46,289 bases of DNA from a virus: positions 1-46,289 of the IMG/VR virus record IMGVR_UViG_3300006916_000083. One strand, written 5' to 3'. Shown piece by piece: positions 36,348-44,059 of the stretch; position 1 is the first letter of the stretch, and every line of letters begins with the position of its first letter. Both the position numbers and the translations under genes were made by a program. Below the pieces are notes generated by a model. The model worked only from the letters and a program-made list of their open reading frames with translations, did not search any database and had not been told where the DNA came from.

Positions 36348-36611
36348 TTAGCTCATCAGGCTCTTGCGGTAGCTCCGGAAGGAGTTACGGGCAGGTGCGC
36401 CGACGCGCTTCATCAGAACACGCTCCTTGGTTTGCAGCGACCACGGCTGGTTTTGAATCTTCCGCCACTCGTTTTGAATTCGGGTCGCCTGACCCTTGGT
36501 CATGTAGTTGCGGTTGAAGCCTCGCAGGGAGTGTTGGTTCTCAGCAGTAACCAGAACAGAGGGGTTCGGGTCGCCGTTGAAGTTCTTGTAGCTAAACTCT
36601 TTGTCGTACAT
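36348..36611 (-). CDS. Small basic uncharacterised protein
   Basis: This 87-residue protein has ENQHSLRGFNRNYMTKGQAT and RIQNEWRKIQNQPWSLQTKE, then a basic tail (VLMKRVGAPARNSFRSYRKS). The pattern is helical and Arg/Asn-rich. No family is recognised. It is a single-gene unit with its own promoter region (palindrome with TATAAT, about 65 nt upstream) and terminator. Confidence 0.65.
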   Translation of the reverse strand: MYDKEFSYKNFNGDPNPSVLVTAENQHSLRGFNRNYMTKGQATRIQNEWRKIQNQPWSLQTKERVLMKRVGAPARNSFRSYRKSLMS

Positions 36612-36671
36612 GGTGTTATTGTTGTTTGTTGCTTAGTTGTGGGGGGTCGAGAGGACCGTCCCATTCTCTTG

Positions 36672-36684
36672 ACCTATTATAGGT
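36672..36684. promoter_or_regulatory. Palindromic -10 ACCTATAATAGGT
   Basis: An exact palindrome (ACCTAT-A-ATAGGT) contains TATAAT on the minus strand, 65 nt before the ATG at 36611. No TTGACA stands at 17 bp. A similar palindrome lies at uvsX and another at the membrane-protein gene. Confidence 0.5.
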
Positions 36685-36750
36685 CTGGCTGCGCGATTTG
36701 GCGCGGAAAATTTGGAAATTCTTTGGGTATGACGAGAACCTTGGTTCAGG

Positions 36751-38022
36751 TTAGCAAGGCTCCACGCCCACGAAGGAGGCTCCCTTGAACACTGCCTTGT
36801 ATTTCGCACAGTCCGAGCCGCGTAGAATCTCGTCAGCGATTTTGATAGTGATGTTGTTTTTGATAAACCTATTCACGTTCCGAGCGCCGTACTCTTCTGA
36901 GAAGGACTCCCCGACCACATAAGAAACCAGTTTCTTTGTGATTCGGATGGGCAACTTCTTTAACTGTAACTGGACGATTTTTTCTGCGTCGCTCTTGTTC
37001 AGTTGGTTGAAGAACACAACAGCGTCGAGGCGGTTACGAAACTCGGGAGAGAATCTATCCTTGAAGGCTTTGTTCACATCATCCTTACTGTTTTCGTAGG
37101 TGTATCGAATATCCCCAAACCCTAGACTGGTTTTATTTGAGACTTCTTTCAAACCCACATTACTAGTGAAGATAATCAGGGACTTCTTGAAATCCAACTC
37201 TGTTCCGTGAGAATCGGTAATTGTTCCTTCATCCATAAGATTCAAGAGCAAATCGAACAGTTTGTCGTGAGCTTTCTCAATCTCATCAAATACAATCACC
37301 CACTCATCTGATTTCTCGGCTTTCTCGGCAAGAATACCTTTCTCGTTATGTCCGATATACCCTGGTGGGCTACCAATGAGTTTTGCATATTCGTGAGCGT
37401 TTGAATACTCTCCACAGTTGATTTTCATGAGCTTTTTTTGGCTGCCGAAAATCTGACGAGAGAGTTCTTTCGAGAGTTCTGTTTTGCCGACGCCTGTTGG
37501 TCCAATAAAAAACAGGTTGGAGTTCGCACACAACCCAGACTTCATCAAACGAAGCTGGCGCATCACTTCTTCAATCGCGGCGTCCTGCCCCACAATTGCT
37601 TTCTTCATACGCTCTTCAATACTAGAGAAGTCTGAGAAGGTGAGTGCTTTTTTTGTGTCTGGGGCGATTCCCCGTCCTTTCTCGTCGAGATAGGAGTTGA
37701 TGGTTCCGTTTATCATATCCAAGGAGAACCCTCGGTAGATTTCGATTACACATTCAAATAACGCGCCTTCTACGGAGCCGTAGGGGTCATCACCCGCTGG
37801 TGCATCCGCCGTACAGGTTTTCTTGACAGAGTCGTAGCCAATAACTAGACGCTCCACCAAGAAATCAACATACTCAGTAATGGAGTAGTTGGGAGTAACT
37901 ACCTCATCCAGTACGGATAATACCAGCTTTTCTAAGTCGTCCTCGTCCAGTTTCCGAATTGGAATGAAGCGGTCGAGGGTATGTGAGTAAACGATAAACT
38001 TGTTCTTGAACTCTTTCTTCAT
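36751..38022 (-). CDS. ClpB/ClpA-like AAA+ ATPase (second-domain type)
   Basis: This 423-residue protein carries one AAA-2 domain with Walker A IGPTGVGKT (173-181), a CGEYSNAHEYAKLIGSPPGYIG substrate-pore segment (203-224), Walker B VIVFDEIEKAH (243-253) and sensor residues IFTSNVGLKEVSN, followed by a Clp D2-small domain (FSPEFRNRLDAVVFF, EEYGARNVNRFI). No Clp N-domain or D1 is present; the first 140 residues are different and helical. It could unfold proteins for the phage or recruit a host protease. A phage AAA-2 of this kind is unusual. It overlaps the next gene by 4 nt. Confidence 0.85.
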   Translation of the reverse strand: MKKEFKNKFIVYSHTLDRFIPIRKLDEDDLEKLVLSVLDEVVTPNYSITEYVDFLVERLVIGYDSVKKTCTADAPAGDDPYGSVEGALFECVIEIYRGFSLDMINGTINSYLDEKGRGIAPDTKKALTFSDFSSIEERMKKAIVGQDAAIEEVMRQLRLMKSGLCANSNLFFIGPTGVGKTELSKELSRQIFGSQKKLMKINCGEYSNAHEYAKLIGSPPGYIGHNEKGILAEKAEKSDEWVIVFDEIEKAHDKLFDLLLNLMDEGTITDSHGTELDFKKSLIIFTSNVGLKEVSNKTSLGFGDIRYTYENSKDDVNKAFKDRFSPEFRNRLDAVVFFNQLNKSDAEKIVQLQLKKLPIRITKKLVSYVVGESFSEEYGARNVNRFIKNNITIKIADEILRGSDCAKYKAVFKGASFVGVEPC

Positions 38023-38333
38023 CGGTCTAGGTCTTCAAACGACATATTTTCAGGTTTCTTGGAGGTCTTCATCTCGGCTTGAGTCATCTTGAGCATCAAA
38101 TCCAATACCTTCACAACCTTGTCGTTTGCGCCTTGCGCTAGGTCCAGAGCTTTAGACATTTCTGTCTTTGCTTTATCATCTAGAGGATTATCCGCTACCA
38201 TCTTCTTGAAATACTCAAACGCTTCCAGCGCCATCTGCCTATCTTTAGCACAGTCACGGACAACATCCTTGGCAAGTTTCTGAACTCTAGGCTCAGAGAA
38301 GTAACTTGTTTTGGGAGTGTAAATTGTCGGCAT
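38019..38333 (-). CDS. Uncharacterised helical protein
   Basis: This 104-residue protein is helical and charged: EPRVQKLAKDVVRDCAKDRQ, ALEAFEYFKKMVADNPLDDK and NDKVVKVLDLMLKMTQAEMK. It overlaps the ClpB-like gene by 4 nt and follows the basic 127-residue gene with a 1-nt overlap. The tight coupling suggests an adaptor for the ATPase. No family is recognised. Confidence 0.7.
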   Translation of the reverse strand: MPTIYTPKTSYFSEPRVQKLAKDVVRDCAKDRQMALEAFEYFKKMVADNPLDDKAKTEMSKALDLAQGANDKVVKVLDLMLKMTQAEMKTSKKPENMSFEDLDR

Positions 38334-38716
38334 TAATCTAGTCGTTTTTTCCTTTTCTGAAGGTTTTTGAATTTCTTCGTTGCGTACCCAGCTTTAGCCA
38401 GTCCCTTGGGGGTTTTTGGCATCTTAGCAGGACCATGCTTTACATTCGTTCTCTTGGAGTAAGCCTTGATAACATTCATTGGGGTTTCGCTTGGAAAACC
38501 CTTCACAACCTTATTTTTGGACTTCTCGCCCCAAGTTCCGCGTGTGATTACATAGATTCTGTCGGAAGCTGGTGTAGTAAACACATGACCGTAGTTACGC
38601 TTAGAAAGCGCATCAGAGATAGATTTGTGTACGGTTACACGAGACTTTTTAGAAGTGTCTAGCTTGCCTTTTTTATCGGCACTAACCTCTACATTTCCTG
38701 ATTTTGCTTTAGCCAT
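38333..38716 (-). CDS. Basic protein, possibly nucleic-acid binding
   Basis: This 127-residue protein is strongly basic, with a central folded part (RNYGHVFTTPASDRIYVITR, VVKGFPSETPMNVIKAYSKR) between Lys-rich ends (KKGKLDTSKKSRVTVHKSIS; KKFKNLQKRKKRLD). The C-terminus looks like a ribosomal-protein-type tail. GAGG lies 10 nt before the ATG. It heads an operon with the two downstream genes. Confidence 0.7.
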   Translation of the reverse strand: MAKAKSGNVEVSADKKGKLDTSKKSRVTVHKSISDALSKRNYGHVFTTPASDRIYVITRGTWGEKSKNKVVKGFPSETPMNVIKAYSKRTNVKHGPAKMPKTPKGLAKAGYATKKFKNLQKRKKRLD

Positions 38717-38738
38717 GTGGGGAATCCTCTAACCTTAT

Positions 38739-39098
38739 TTAGTCATCGAAACCAAAATCATCCTCAATTTTGTGTTCCTCGTTATACGCAGACACGACCT
38801 CGTAGCGTCGCTTGGACTTGCTCTGCGCTTTCTGCGCCTTCTCCTCTTTCTCAAGTGCCGCCATCAGTTCATCCGTTTCCTTGTCTGGAATAACTCCCGT
38901 TATTTGGGCAGCGTTCTTTAGGTTAATAACATTAAGTCCTAACCAAATACGGGACAGATTTGCTGCTACGAAAACAACCAAAAGAAAAATAGGAAATTCG
39001 ACCAGAAGTTCGTACCAGAACACATCCCAGTCTATATTCTCCCTATCTGGTCGGAAAATCTGGAAAGTGTTCCAGTCGTCGTACTCGTTTTGTTGCAT
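38739..39098 (-). CDS. Single-pass membrane protein
   Basis: This 119-residue protein has one hydrophobic helix (FPIFLLVVFVAANLSRIWLG, about 35-54). An aromatic, acidic N-terminus precedes it and a long, charged, partly coiled C-terminus (ELMAALEKEEKAQKAQSKSK) follows. It is probably inner-membrane. A GC hairpin in its leader (39117-39133) and a TATAAT -10 (39152-39157) lie upstream. Confidence 0.75.
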   Translation of the reverse strand: MQQNEYDDWNTFQIFRPDRENIDWDVFWYELLVEFPIFLLVVFVAANLSRIWLGLNVINLKNAAQITGVIPDKETDELMAALEKEEKAQKAQSKSKRRYEVVSAYNEEHKIEDDFGFDD

Positions 39099-39116
39099 TG
39101 TTTTTGTTTGTGGTAC

Positions 39117-39157
39117 GCGCCCCAGGGGGGCGCAAATCAGGGTTACAAGCTATTATA
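39117..39157 (-). promoter_or_regulatory. -10 and leader hairpin before the membrane-protein gene
   Basis: TATAAT on the minus strand (39152-39157) lies in the palindrome GCTATAATAGC. The leader contains GCGCCCC/GGGGCGC (39117-39123 with 39127-39133), a 7-bp hairpin. No TTGACA is seen. Confidence 0.5.
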
Positions 39158-39190
39158 GCCGCCGGAAGCGCGTTATTCCATCTATTCTAA

Positions 39191-40162
39191 TCACTTGAGC
39201 GACCCTTCCTCAATCATTTCTCCGAGTGTCTTCGTTAGTTCTGCTGCGCGGAACTTGGTTTCCCCATCCAAGGAATACCAACCTTTCGAAGGCATTGTAA
39301 CCATCCCGTTCTTATACGCTGACGAAGTAAGTCCGTAGTCTCGGGTAAGTCCTTCGTTATACATCAGCTTGAACTCGCAGTCCTGGTAGGGAACTGTTAC
39401 TTTATTTTTCACGCACTTGATGGTTCCTTTGATTCCTGTGGGGTTTTTAAGGTCATCATAAAGCACATCGCTCTTGGTGGAGCCTGTCTCTAACGACACC
39501 GCACAATAATACAAAAGAGCTTTGCCTCCACCAGCCTTTGTTCTTGGGTCACCGAAAACAAGACCTACTTTACTGCGAACCTGATTGATGATAATAAGGG
39601 CGGCTTTATACTTTCTTAGCAGAGGGTTGATACGGCGAAGGCATTGTCCCGCAACTTTTGCTCGCAAAGCGCCAGAGATTTCGCTATTACTCCCTAGGTC
39701 GCCTTCCATCTCCTTGCGGGTGGGGGAGACACCGATTGAATCATACCCGATAACAATCGGAGTATCTTTATCATGTTCACGGATAGCGCGAATCGCGTTC
39801 TCAATCGTCTCAAAGCAGTCTTCCATGGTTTCGGGCATCGCGTAAATCAACTTGTTCGAGTCCACTCCAAGAGTCTGTGCAAAGGAAGGTGAATAGGCGT
39901 GTTCGTTATCCACCATCACAGTGTAGTACCCTTTCTTTTGTGCGCCGACGAAAGCGTGTGTAAGAAAGACGGTTTTCGCTGTCGAGGATTCGCCGTAGAT
40001 TTCTGTGATTCCGCCGATAGGGAAACCTCCTTTGTACTCGCCCGAAATAATCTTATTCAAAGCGTAAGAACCAGAATCCACGAAGCCATGCACTTGACCT
40101 TCCTCAGATAGAAGGTTTGCGCCGTCTAGACGCTTGCAGATATCATCTAAAAAATCAGCCAT
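39191..40162 (-). CDS. uvsX: UvsX/RecA-like recombinase (leaderless)
   Basis: This 323-residue RecA-fold recombinase pairs homologous DNA in phage recombination-dependent replication, alongside UvsW. Walker A is YGESSTAKT (56-64), with Ala for the usual Gly, as seen in some phage UvsX proteins. Further motifs are MVDNEHAYSPSFAQTLGVD, IVIGYDSIGVSPTRKEMEGD and ALIIINQVRSKVG. The ATG at 40162 starts 5 nt after TATAAT, within a 13-bp inverted repeat, so the mRNA should be leaderless. Confidence 0.92.
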   Translation of the reverse strand: MADFLDDICKRLDGANLLSEEGQVHGFVDSGSYALNKIISGEYKGGFPIGGITEIYGESSTAKTVFLTHAFVGAQKKGYYTVMVDNEHAYSPSFAQTLGVDSNKLIYAMPETMEDCFETIENAIRAIREHDKDTPIVIGYDSIGVSPTRKEMEGDLGSNSEISGALRAKVAGQCLRRINPLLRKYKAALIIINQVRSKVGLVFGDPRTKAGGGKALLYYCAVSLETGSTKSDVLYDDLKNPTGIKGTIKCVKNKVTVPYQDCEFKLMYNEGLTRDYGLTSSAYKNGMVTMPSKGWYSLDGETKFRAAELTKTLGEMIEEGSLK

Positions 40163-40186
40163 GCCCTATTATAGGCATGGCTGATT
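40153..40186 (-). promoter_or_regulatory. Palindromic leaderless promoter of uvsX
   Basis: AATCAGCCATGCC (40153-40165) and GGCATGGCTGATT (40174-40186) are a perfect 13-bp inverted repeat around an 8-bp centre that holds TATAAT (40168-40173 on minus). One arm covers the start codon, so a dimeric repressor could cover promoter and start. Confidence 0.75.
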
Positions 40187-40192
40187 ATGTTT

Positions 40193-40202
40193 TTGACTTA
40201 TA
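40193..40202 (-). promoter_or_regulatory. TATAAGTCAA motif upstream of uvsX
   Basis: TATAAGTCAA on the minus strand, about 30 nt before the ATG of uvsX, the eighth copy of the motif in the window. It may be a second promoter for uvsX. Confidence 0.55.
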
Positions 40203-40221
40203 CTTCCTTTACTTTTTTTGG

Positions 40222-41148
40222 TTAGCTGTAGTCGTGGCGGGATGTCTGGTAGTATGGGTTTGCGCCCCCGGCACTAGTGTCGAACTCGGAGAGTGCGCCT
40301 TGCGCTACCTGATAGTCTACTGAGCTTGTCGCCAAATCACCATTATACAAGTATTGTCCGTTCGAGATACCGTTTCCGCAGAAGTCTATAACATCTTCTA
40401 CAAAAGAAGTTTGTTCGTTTGCCGCCAAATAGGGTCCATATAGGATACCTGCCGACATCCGATTATTAATCCGGACATCCGCAAGTTGCCAATTAAGCTC
40501 AGGGAACTTATCGATTGCGTCGATGGTAACGTCGTTTACCAAATCAGATTGTGATGTCATCCAAGGCGCGTAGGTCGAAGAAAACCCACCGTCGATTGGG
40601 GTGGGAGCGAAAGAGTAAGTATACCCCTGCGTCGTATAATCGATTTCTACGTCGCTTGATTCCCAGGGTCGTCTCAGGTAGAACTTTTGGGAGGTATTAA
40701 TGGTTCCTGCTGGACCTAAAGTTCCGTTTGAAACAACACCGTAGGTCTTGCCATTAACATCCGCACTTGTGGATAAGATTTCAAACCTTTGCGGTTGTTG
40801 GTAAGAGGAGGTGTTGAAGCGGTCATAACTTTTAACTGCCCTAGTCGTCGCCGTCACCTTTGCCCATACCATTGTGTTTTGGACGTTTCCAGATACTACG
40901 GTGTCTGTTGGGCTTGCGGACGACAAACTAAAATCGGTAGACTGTACCCTATTGAAGCTGTAGCTTGGTACGCGCCAATAATTTACAGTTAGCGACTGTT
41001 CTTCAATATAATGAGGACCAGAAAATTGTCCAGACGCCCCTACGAAGCCGGAAGCTGGTGATAGACCGGACACCGTAGTGTTTCCGGAACCCCCAGAAAC
41101 GGGGTAGGAAGGGCTAACATTCGTGGGAGTTACAGGGATAGGAGCCAT
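40222..41148 (-). CDS. Virion structural protein
   Basis: This 308-residue protein is beta-rich, with a Gly/Ser/Pro N-terminus (PTNVSPSYPVSGGSGNTTVS) and repeated segments with Tyr, Ser and Thr (YNSFNRVQSTDFSLSSAS-like, SVDYQVAQGALSEFDTSAGG). It has no catalytic motif. It is probably a tail or fibre component, as its composition is similar to the partial gene at 1-403, though I cannot show homology. TATATAAA lies 14 nt before its ATG, the late-type box, with AGGT between. Confidence 0.65.
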   Translation of the reverse strand: MAPIPVTPTNVSPSYPVSGGSGNTTVSGLSPASGFVGASGQFSGPHYIEEQSLTVNYWRVPSYSFNRVQSTDFSLSSASPTDTVVSGNVQNTMVWAKVTATTRAVKSYDRFNTSSYQQPQRFEILSTSADVNGKTYGVVSNGTLGPAGTINTSQKFYLRRPWESSDVEIDYTTQGYTYSFAPTPIDGGFSSTYAPWMTSQSDLVNDVTIDAIDKFPELNWQLADVRINNRMSAGILYGPYLAANEQTSFVEDVIDFCGNGISNGQYLYNGDLATSSVDYQVAQGALSEFDTSAGGANPYYQTSRHDYS

Positions 41149-41162
41149 AGTTTTTACCTATC

Positions 41163-41170
41163 TTTATATA
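41163..41170 (-). promoter_or_regulatory. Late-type promoter TATATAAA
   Basis: TATATAAA on the minus strand, 14 nt before the ATG at 41148. It is the same box as at 4840-4847. Confidence 0.5.
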
Positions 41171-41193
41171 TTGTGGTATCCCCGCTCTCGTTG

Positions 41194-41352
41194 TTATTTA
41201 CTAGATTTTTTTGTAGTTCTCTTTTTGGATTTTGGCTTCTCTTCAGCGGCTTCTTCAGCAGCCTTTGCAGCGGCTTCTTCAGCAGCCTTTGCAGCGGCAA
41301 TCTCGGCTAGGAGAGCGCGTCTACGGGCGATAGGGTGATTAGGGCGTACCAT
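41194..41352 (-). CDS. Ala/Glu/Lys-rich small protein with in-frame repeat
   Basis: This 52-residue protein is MVRPNHPIARRRALLAEIAA followed by two copies of AAKAAEEA and a basic tail (EEKPKSKKRTTKKSSK). The core forms a helix with alternating charged and Ala faces. TATATAAG, which contains the stop of the preceding gene, lies 3-5 nt before the ATG, so the transcript should be leaderless. It is a small late or virion-associated protein by context. Confidence 0.6.
   Translation of the reverse strand: MVRPNHPIARRRALLAEIAAAKAAEEAAAKAAEEAAEEKPKSKKRTTKKSSK
41246..41293 (-). repeat. 24-bp tandem repeat inside the gene
   Basis: Two exact copies of a 24-bp unit (41246-41269 and 41270-41293) encode the eight-residue repeat of Ala, Lys and Glu. 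A third partial copy follows. Confidence 0.85.
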
Positions 41353-41356
41353 AAAC

Positions 41357-41575
41357 TTATATAGTACCACTAGTTCCCTTCGGTGAAGGTTTCTTGGGAT
41401 GTCTCTTCGCCTTTGGTTTCGGCGGCGCGAAATCTTTAGACTGCATATCCAGTAGTGTAAGTGGGGGCATAGAGTAAGTCCCCACCAAATCCACTATCTC
41501 ATCAGGGGCAATTCTTCTAAGACCTCCAAGGTCCAGGTAAACATCTCGTCCGGTATTATTTTTGAATCGTGCCAT
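41357..41575 (-). CDS. Small virion-like protein
   Basis: This 72-residue protein begins MARFKNNTGRDVYLDLGGLR, with a beta-rich middle (RIAPDEIVDLVGTYSMPPLT) and a Lys/Pro tail. The N-terminal pattern is like small phage proteins in tail-associated operons. Its stop overlaps the -10 box of the next gene. AGGATAAG lies 8-15 nt before the ATG. Confidence 0.65.
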   Translation of the reverse strand: MARFKNNTGRDVYLDLGGLRRIAPDEIVDLVGTYSMPPLTLLDMQSKDFAPPKPKAKRHPKKPSPKGTSGTI

Positions 41576-41587
41576 ATATTTCTTATC

Positions 41588-41962
41588 CTAATTATCTACC
41601 CAATCAGAGCAAACCCCCCAAAGCTTTCCTTCATAGTATACTTCAGGGTACTTCCATACGAACCCTTTTGATGTGAGAGCCACCAAATCTTCCTCATGCC
41701 AAAAACAGTGGATGTCGGGTTCCTTCAGCATAGCGTGAAGAGCTTCTATGTTTTTTGCATGACAAAAAAGCTTCTCGTTCTTTAAAAAATCAATTGAGAT
41801 ATGGTATTGTGGTGTGTCATGTCCTAAAAAGAACTTCCCGCTGACATACCAAACATCTACCTCCACATAATGTTGTATCGAAGCATTCTCAACATACAAA
41901 GGTAGATTCTCCTTGTTAGTCTTACCTTTGGTGTTGCCTCTATGTGCTATTGTGTGTATCAT
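41588..41962 (-). CDS. Glycerophosphodiester phosphodiesterase-like protein
   Basis: This 124-residue protein resembles a minimal GDPD domain: HTIAHRGNTKG (His-Arg-Gly), YVEVDVWYVSGKFFLGHDTP (Glu-x-Asp and GHD) and HCFWHEEDLVALTS. The catalytic HRG, E-x-D and GHD motifs are all present, though half the usual length (about 240) is missing, so a barrel is incomplete. It overlaps the downstream nucleotidyltransferase by 4 nt. Confidence 0.75.
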   Translation of the reverse strand: MIHTIAHRGNTKGKTNKENLPLYVENASIQHYVEVDVWYVSGKFFLGHDTPQYHISIDFLKNEKLFCHAKNIEALHAMLKEPDIHCFWHEEDLVALTSKGFVWKYPEVYYEGKLWGVCSDWVDN

Positions 41963-42657
41963 CCCTTATATTCCGAAAGATAAGTTCTGAGGTCTTCTGG
42001 AGTACCTAGTCCCCACATACGCTTGACGGGGATAGTTTTGATTTGTTTGCCGTCCGCAATCGCTTCGTTGAACACAGGGCAAACATAAAACTCGTTGTTT
42101 ACGCGAATGTTCTTTTCAATCATCTGCTCCGCGTATTTAACATAGTCAGAGCCTTTTGCCCAGTGATACACCCCAACTGTAGCGGTGCTGCTAATAGGCT
42201 TCTTTTCAGCGACCTCTTTTACTAGACCTTCTTCTACTTTAGCGAAGCTCCACTTGGGGTGGGTAGCTTCAAAGGTTAGAATGCTTCCATCGCCACTAAG
42301 CTCCTCTTGCCACCCATCCTCAAACTCAACAAACTGGTCTGAGTTGGCAGTAATAAGAGGGGCATCATTATCAATAAACTTCTTCGCCAGCAACGTCGTA
42401 CAGGCAGCGCCTTCTGTCATGCCCTCTACTTGAATGATTTCGCATCCAGGAGCAATTAAAGGTAGTAGGTACTGAAGAGCGTACTTCTCGTAATGCTCTT
42501 TTTGCACAATAAAGATGTGCCGCCCATCTAGATTCAAGTTCTCAACAACCTTCTGAATCATTGGTTTGCCGTGAACCTCAATCAAAGGTTTGGGAAAAGT
42601 ATATCCAGCTTGCTCAAAGCGTGAACCAGCACCTGCCATGGGAATCAAAATATTCAT
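41959..42657 (-). CDS. Sugar-phosphate nucleotidyltransferase
   Basis: This 232-residue protein has IPMAGAGSRFEQAGYTFPKP (5-24), with G-x-G-x-R and Lys, EGMTEGAACTTLLAK, ANSDQFVEF with a metal-binding Asp, EKKPISSTATVGVYH and RMWGLGTPEDL. It probably activates a sugar-1-phosphate with an NTP for the following transferases; the sugar is not evident. It is shorter than RmlA homologues. Four-nt overlaps link it to the HAD and GDPD-like genes. Confidence 0.85.
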   Translation of the reverse strand: MNILIPMAGAGSRFEQAGYTFPKPLIEVHGKPMIQKVVENLNLDGRHIFIVQKEHYEKYALQYLLPLIAPGCEIIQVEGMTEGAACTTLLAKKFIDNDAPLITANSDQFVEFEDGWQEELSGDGSILTFEATHPKWSFAKVEEGLVKEVAEKKPISSTATVGVYHWAKGSDYVKYAEQMIEKNIRVNNEFYVCPVFNEAIADGKQIKTIPVKRMWGLGTPEDLRTYLSEYKG

Positions 42658-43253
42658 AGTTTCATACCTCCGTTTACTTCAGTCGCATTAGCAACCTCGA
42701 CCACCTTGGCTCCTACCAGCTTCGCAGCTTGGATACCTTTCGGTGAATCCTCTACTATAATAGCGTTTTGAGGCAAACAATTCAGCATAACTAATGCTTT
42801 TATGTATCCTTCGGGGTGCGGTTTGGCGTTACAAACATCTTCATTTGAAATCACACAATCCAGGTACTCCAATACACCGCTATTCTTTAACATCAAACGA
42901 GCGGTTTTTCTAATGGAATTCGTAACACAAGCAAGTTTGTATCCTTCCTTTTTCAGTCTTGCCATCAACTGAGTTTTGGAGAAATCTACAGTACAAAGGT
43001 CTTCAATCACGCCAACGGTTAGCTCTTGTTTAAGCTCTGAAATGCGCTCGATGTCGCTTTCTTGGACGAGTCCTTTCTCGGCCAAGGCTTTCAGTTTTAC
43101 TTTTGTTGGTAGCCCGTTGTATGTTGTTTCGTGGTCTTGTCTGGATATCTCATACCCAGCAACCTCTTTCAAGGCTCGGTTTAACGCTTCATAGTGCCAG
43201 TCACAAGCGTCAACCAGCACTCCGTCTAAATCAAATAATACTGCTTTGGTCAT
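42654..43253 (-). CDS. HAD phosphatase (beta-phosphoglucomutase-like)
   Basis: This 199-residue HAD enzyme has the nucleophile motif LFDLDGVLVDACDWHYEAL (6-24), CVTNSIRKTARLML with Ser/Thr, a Lys motif (CNAKPHPEGYI) and IIVEDSPKGIQAAKLVGAKV with the acidic pair. It resembles beta-phosphoglucomutase and sugar-phosphate phosphatases. It would make or clear a phosphosugar for the nucleotidyltransferase downstream. Its start overlaps the previous gene's last base. Confidence 0.9.
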   Translation of the reverse strand: MTKAVLFDLDGVLVDACDWHYEALNRALKEVAGYEISRQDHETTYNGLPTKVKLKALAEKGLVQESDIERISELKQELTVGVIEDLCTVDFSKTQLMARLKKEGYKLACVTNSIRKTARLMLKNSGVLEYLDCVISNEDVCNAKPHPEGYIKALVMLNCLPQNAIIVEDSPKGIQAAKLVGAKVVEVANATEVNGGMKL

Positions 43254-44059
43254 TAAATGTATTTTGTTCGTTGGTACAACCCGGTATCTATGAAAAAGTA
43301 CTTATACATATTGTGGTTGTTTACACAATACCATTTGGGGTATGTCATTAAATCTGTGGGTTTGTTTTGTGAAAGAACAACATTACTGAACTCTCTGGGG
43401 TCGCGCCCAGCTAGTTCAAACGGAAACCACTCGCTATCGGGCCAACCCCAAAGCATGGCTCTAACATACCCACTGTCTTTTTTATAGTACTCCAGTGACT
43501 TGTCATACACAGTAGACATGATTTCCGCATCTTTCTGGTTACACACAAACCACATATCCCCCAACCCAGCGTTTAGCTGATTCCAATAAACTGAATAGAC
43601 ATATTTTTCGTCGGAATCAAAATCAAATCTGTGTGGAAAGTTTACGTCGTCGGGTCCGACATTTCCTATGTCCAACCTCATAATAAAAACTCTATCATAC
43701 TCCCCTTCTAGAAGCTGTAAGGCTTTTGACCTGCTGTACAAAAATGATAAGCTCCTAGAGATTTGAGCATTCCTGTACATGGTTCTTGGTCGGTCAAAGC
43801 CTTCATCGAACCAGGACTGGTCCAAACCATGCTTTACCATCACAGGGGAAAAGTCTTTCTGTTTCTCGCACACAATCTTTTTGGGAGAGTACGAGTCTCG
43901 TAGCGTGGTTTCGTGTTCCGGCTGCCAGCAATGTATAAAGTAGTCTACGTCCCTACCAGAGAAGAAGTCTTTAATCTTCTCTGCTGATTTAGAGCCTGTG
44001 GTCATGTCTCCTGTGCTTACAGTCCCGTAATACCCATGCAGACAAACAGCTATTTTCAT
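43253..44059 (-). CDS. Glycosyltransferase-like protein
   Basis: I choose the ATG at 44059, where GGAGG lies 7-11 nt upstream and the start overlaps the previous stop (ATGA); an upstream GTG/ATG frame would add 11 residues. The 268-residue protein begins MKIAVCLHGYYGTVSTGDMT, has RVFIMRLDIGNVGPDDVNFP (DxD-like RLD) and YWNQLNAGLGDMWFVCNQKD. It resembles surface-glycan glycosyltransferases that act on polysaccharides. The donor and acceptor are unknown. Confidence 0.7.
   Translation of the reverse strand: MKIAVCLHGYYGTVSTGDMTTGSKSAEKIKDFFSGRDVDYFIHCWQPEHETTLRDSYSPKKIVCEKQKDFSPVMVKHGLDQSWFDEGFDRPRTMYRNAQISRSLSFLYSRSKALQLLEGEYDRVFIMRLDIGNVGPDDVNFPHRFDFDSDEKYVYSVYWNQLNAGLGDMWFVCNQKDAEIMSTVYDKSLEYYKKDSGYVRAMLWGWPDSEWFPFELAGRDPREFSNVVLSQNKPTDLMTYPKWYCVNNHNMYKYFFIDTGLYQRTKYI

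Noticed and set aside
40161-40186. The uvsX palindrome as a terminator
   Set aside because: It encloses the start codon and -10 box of uvsX and has no T run after it.
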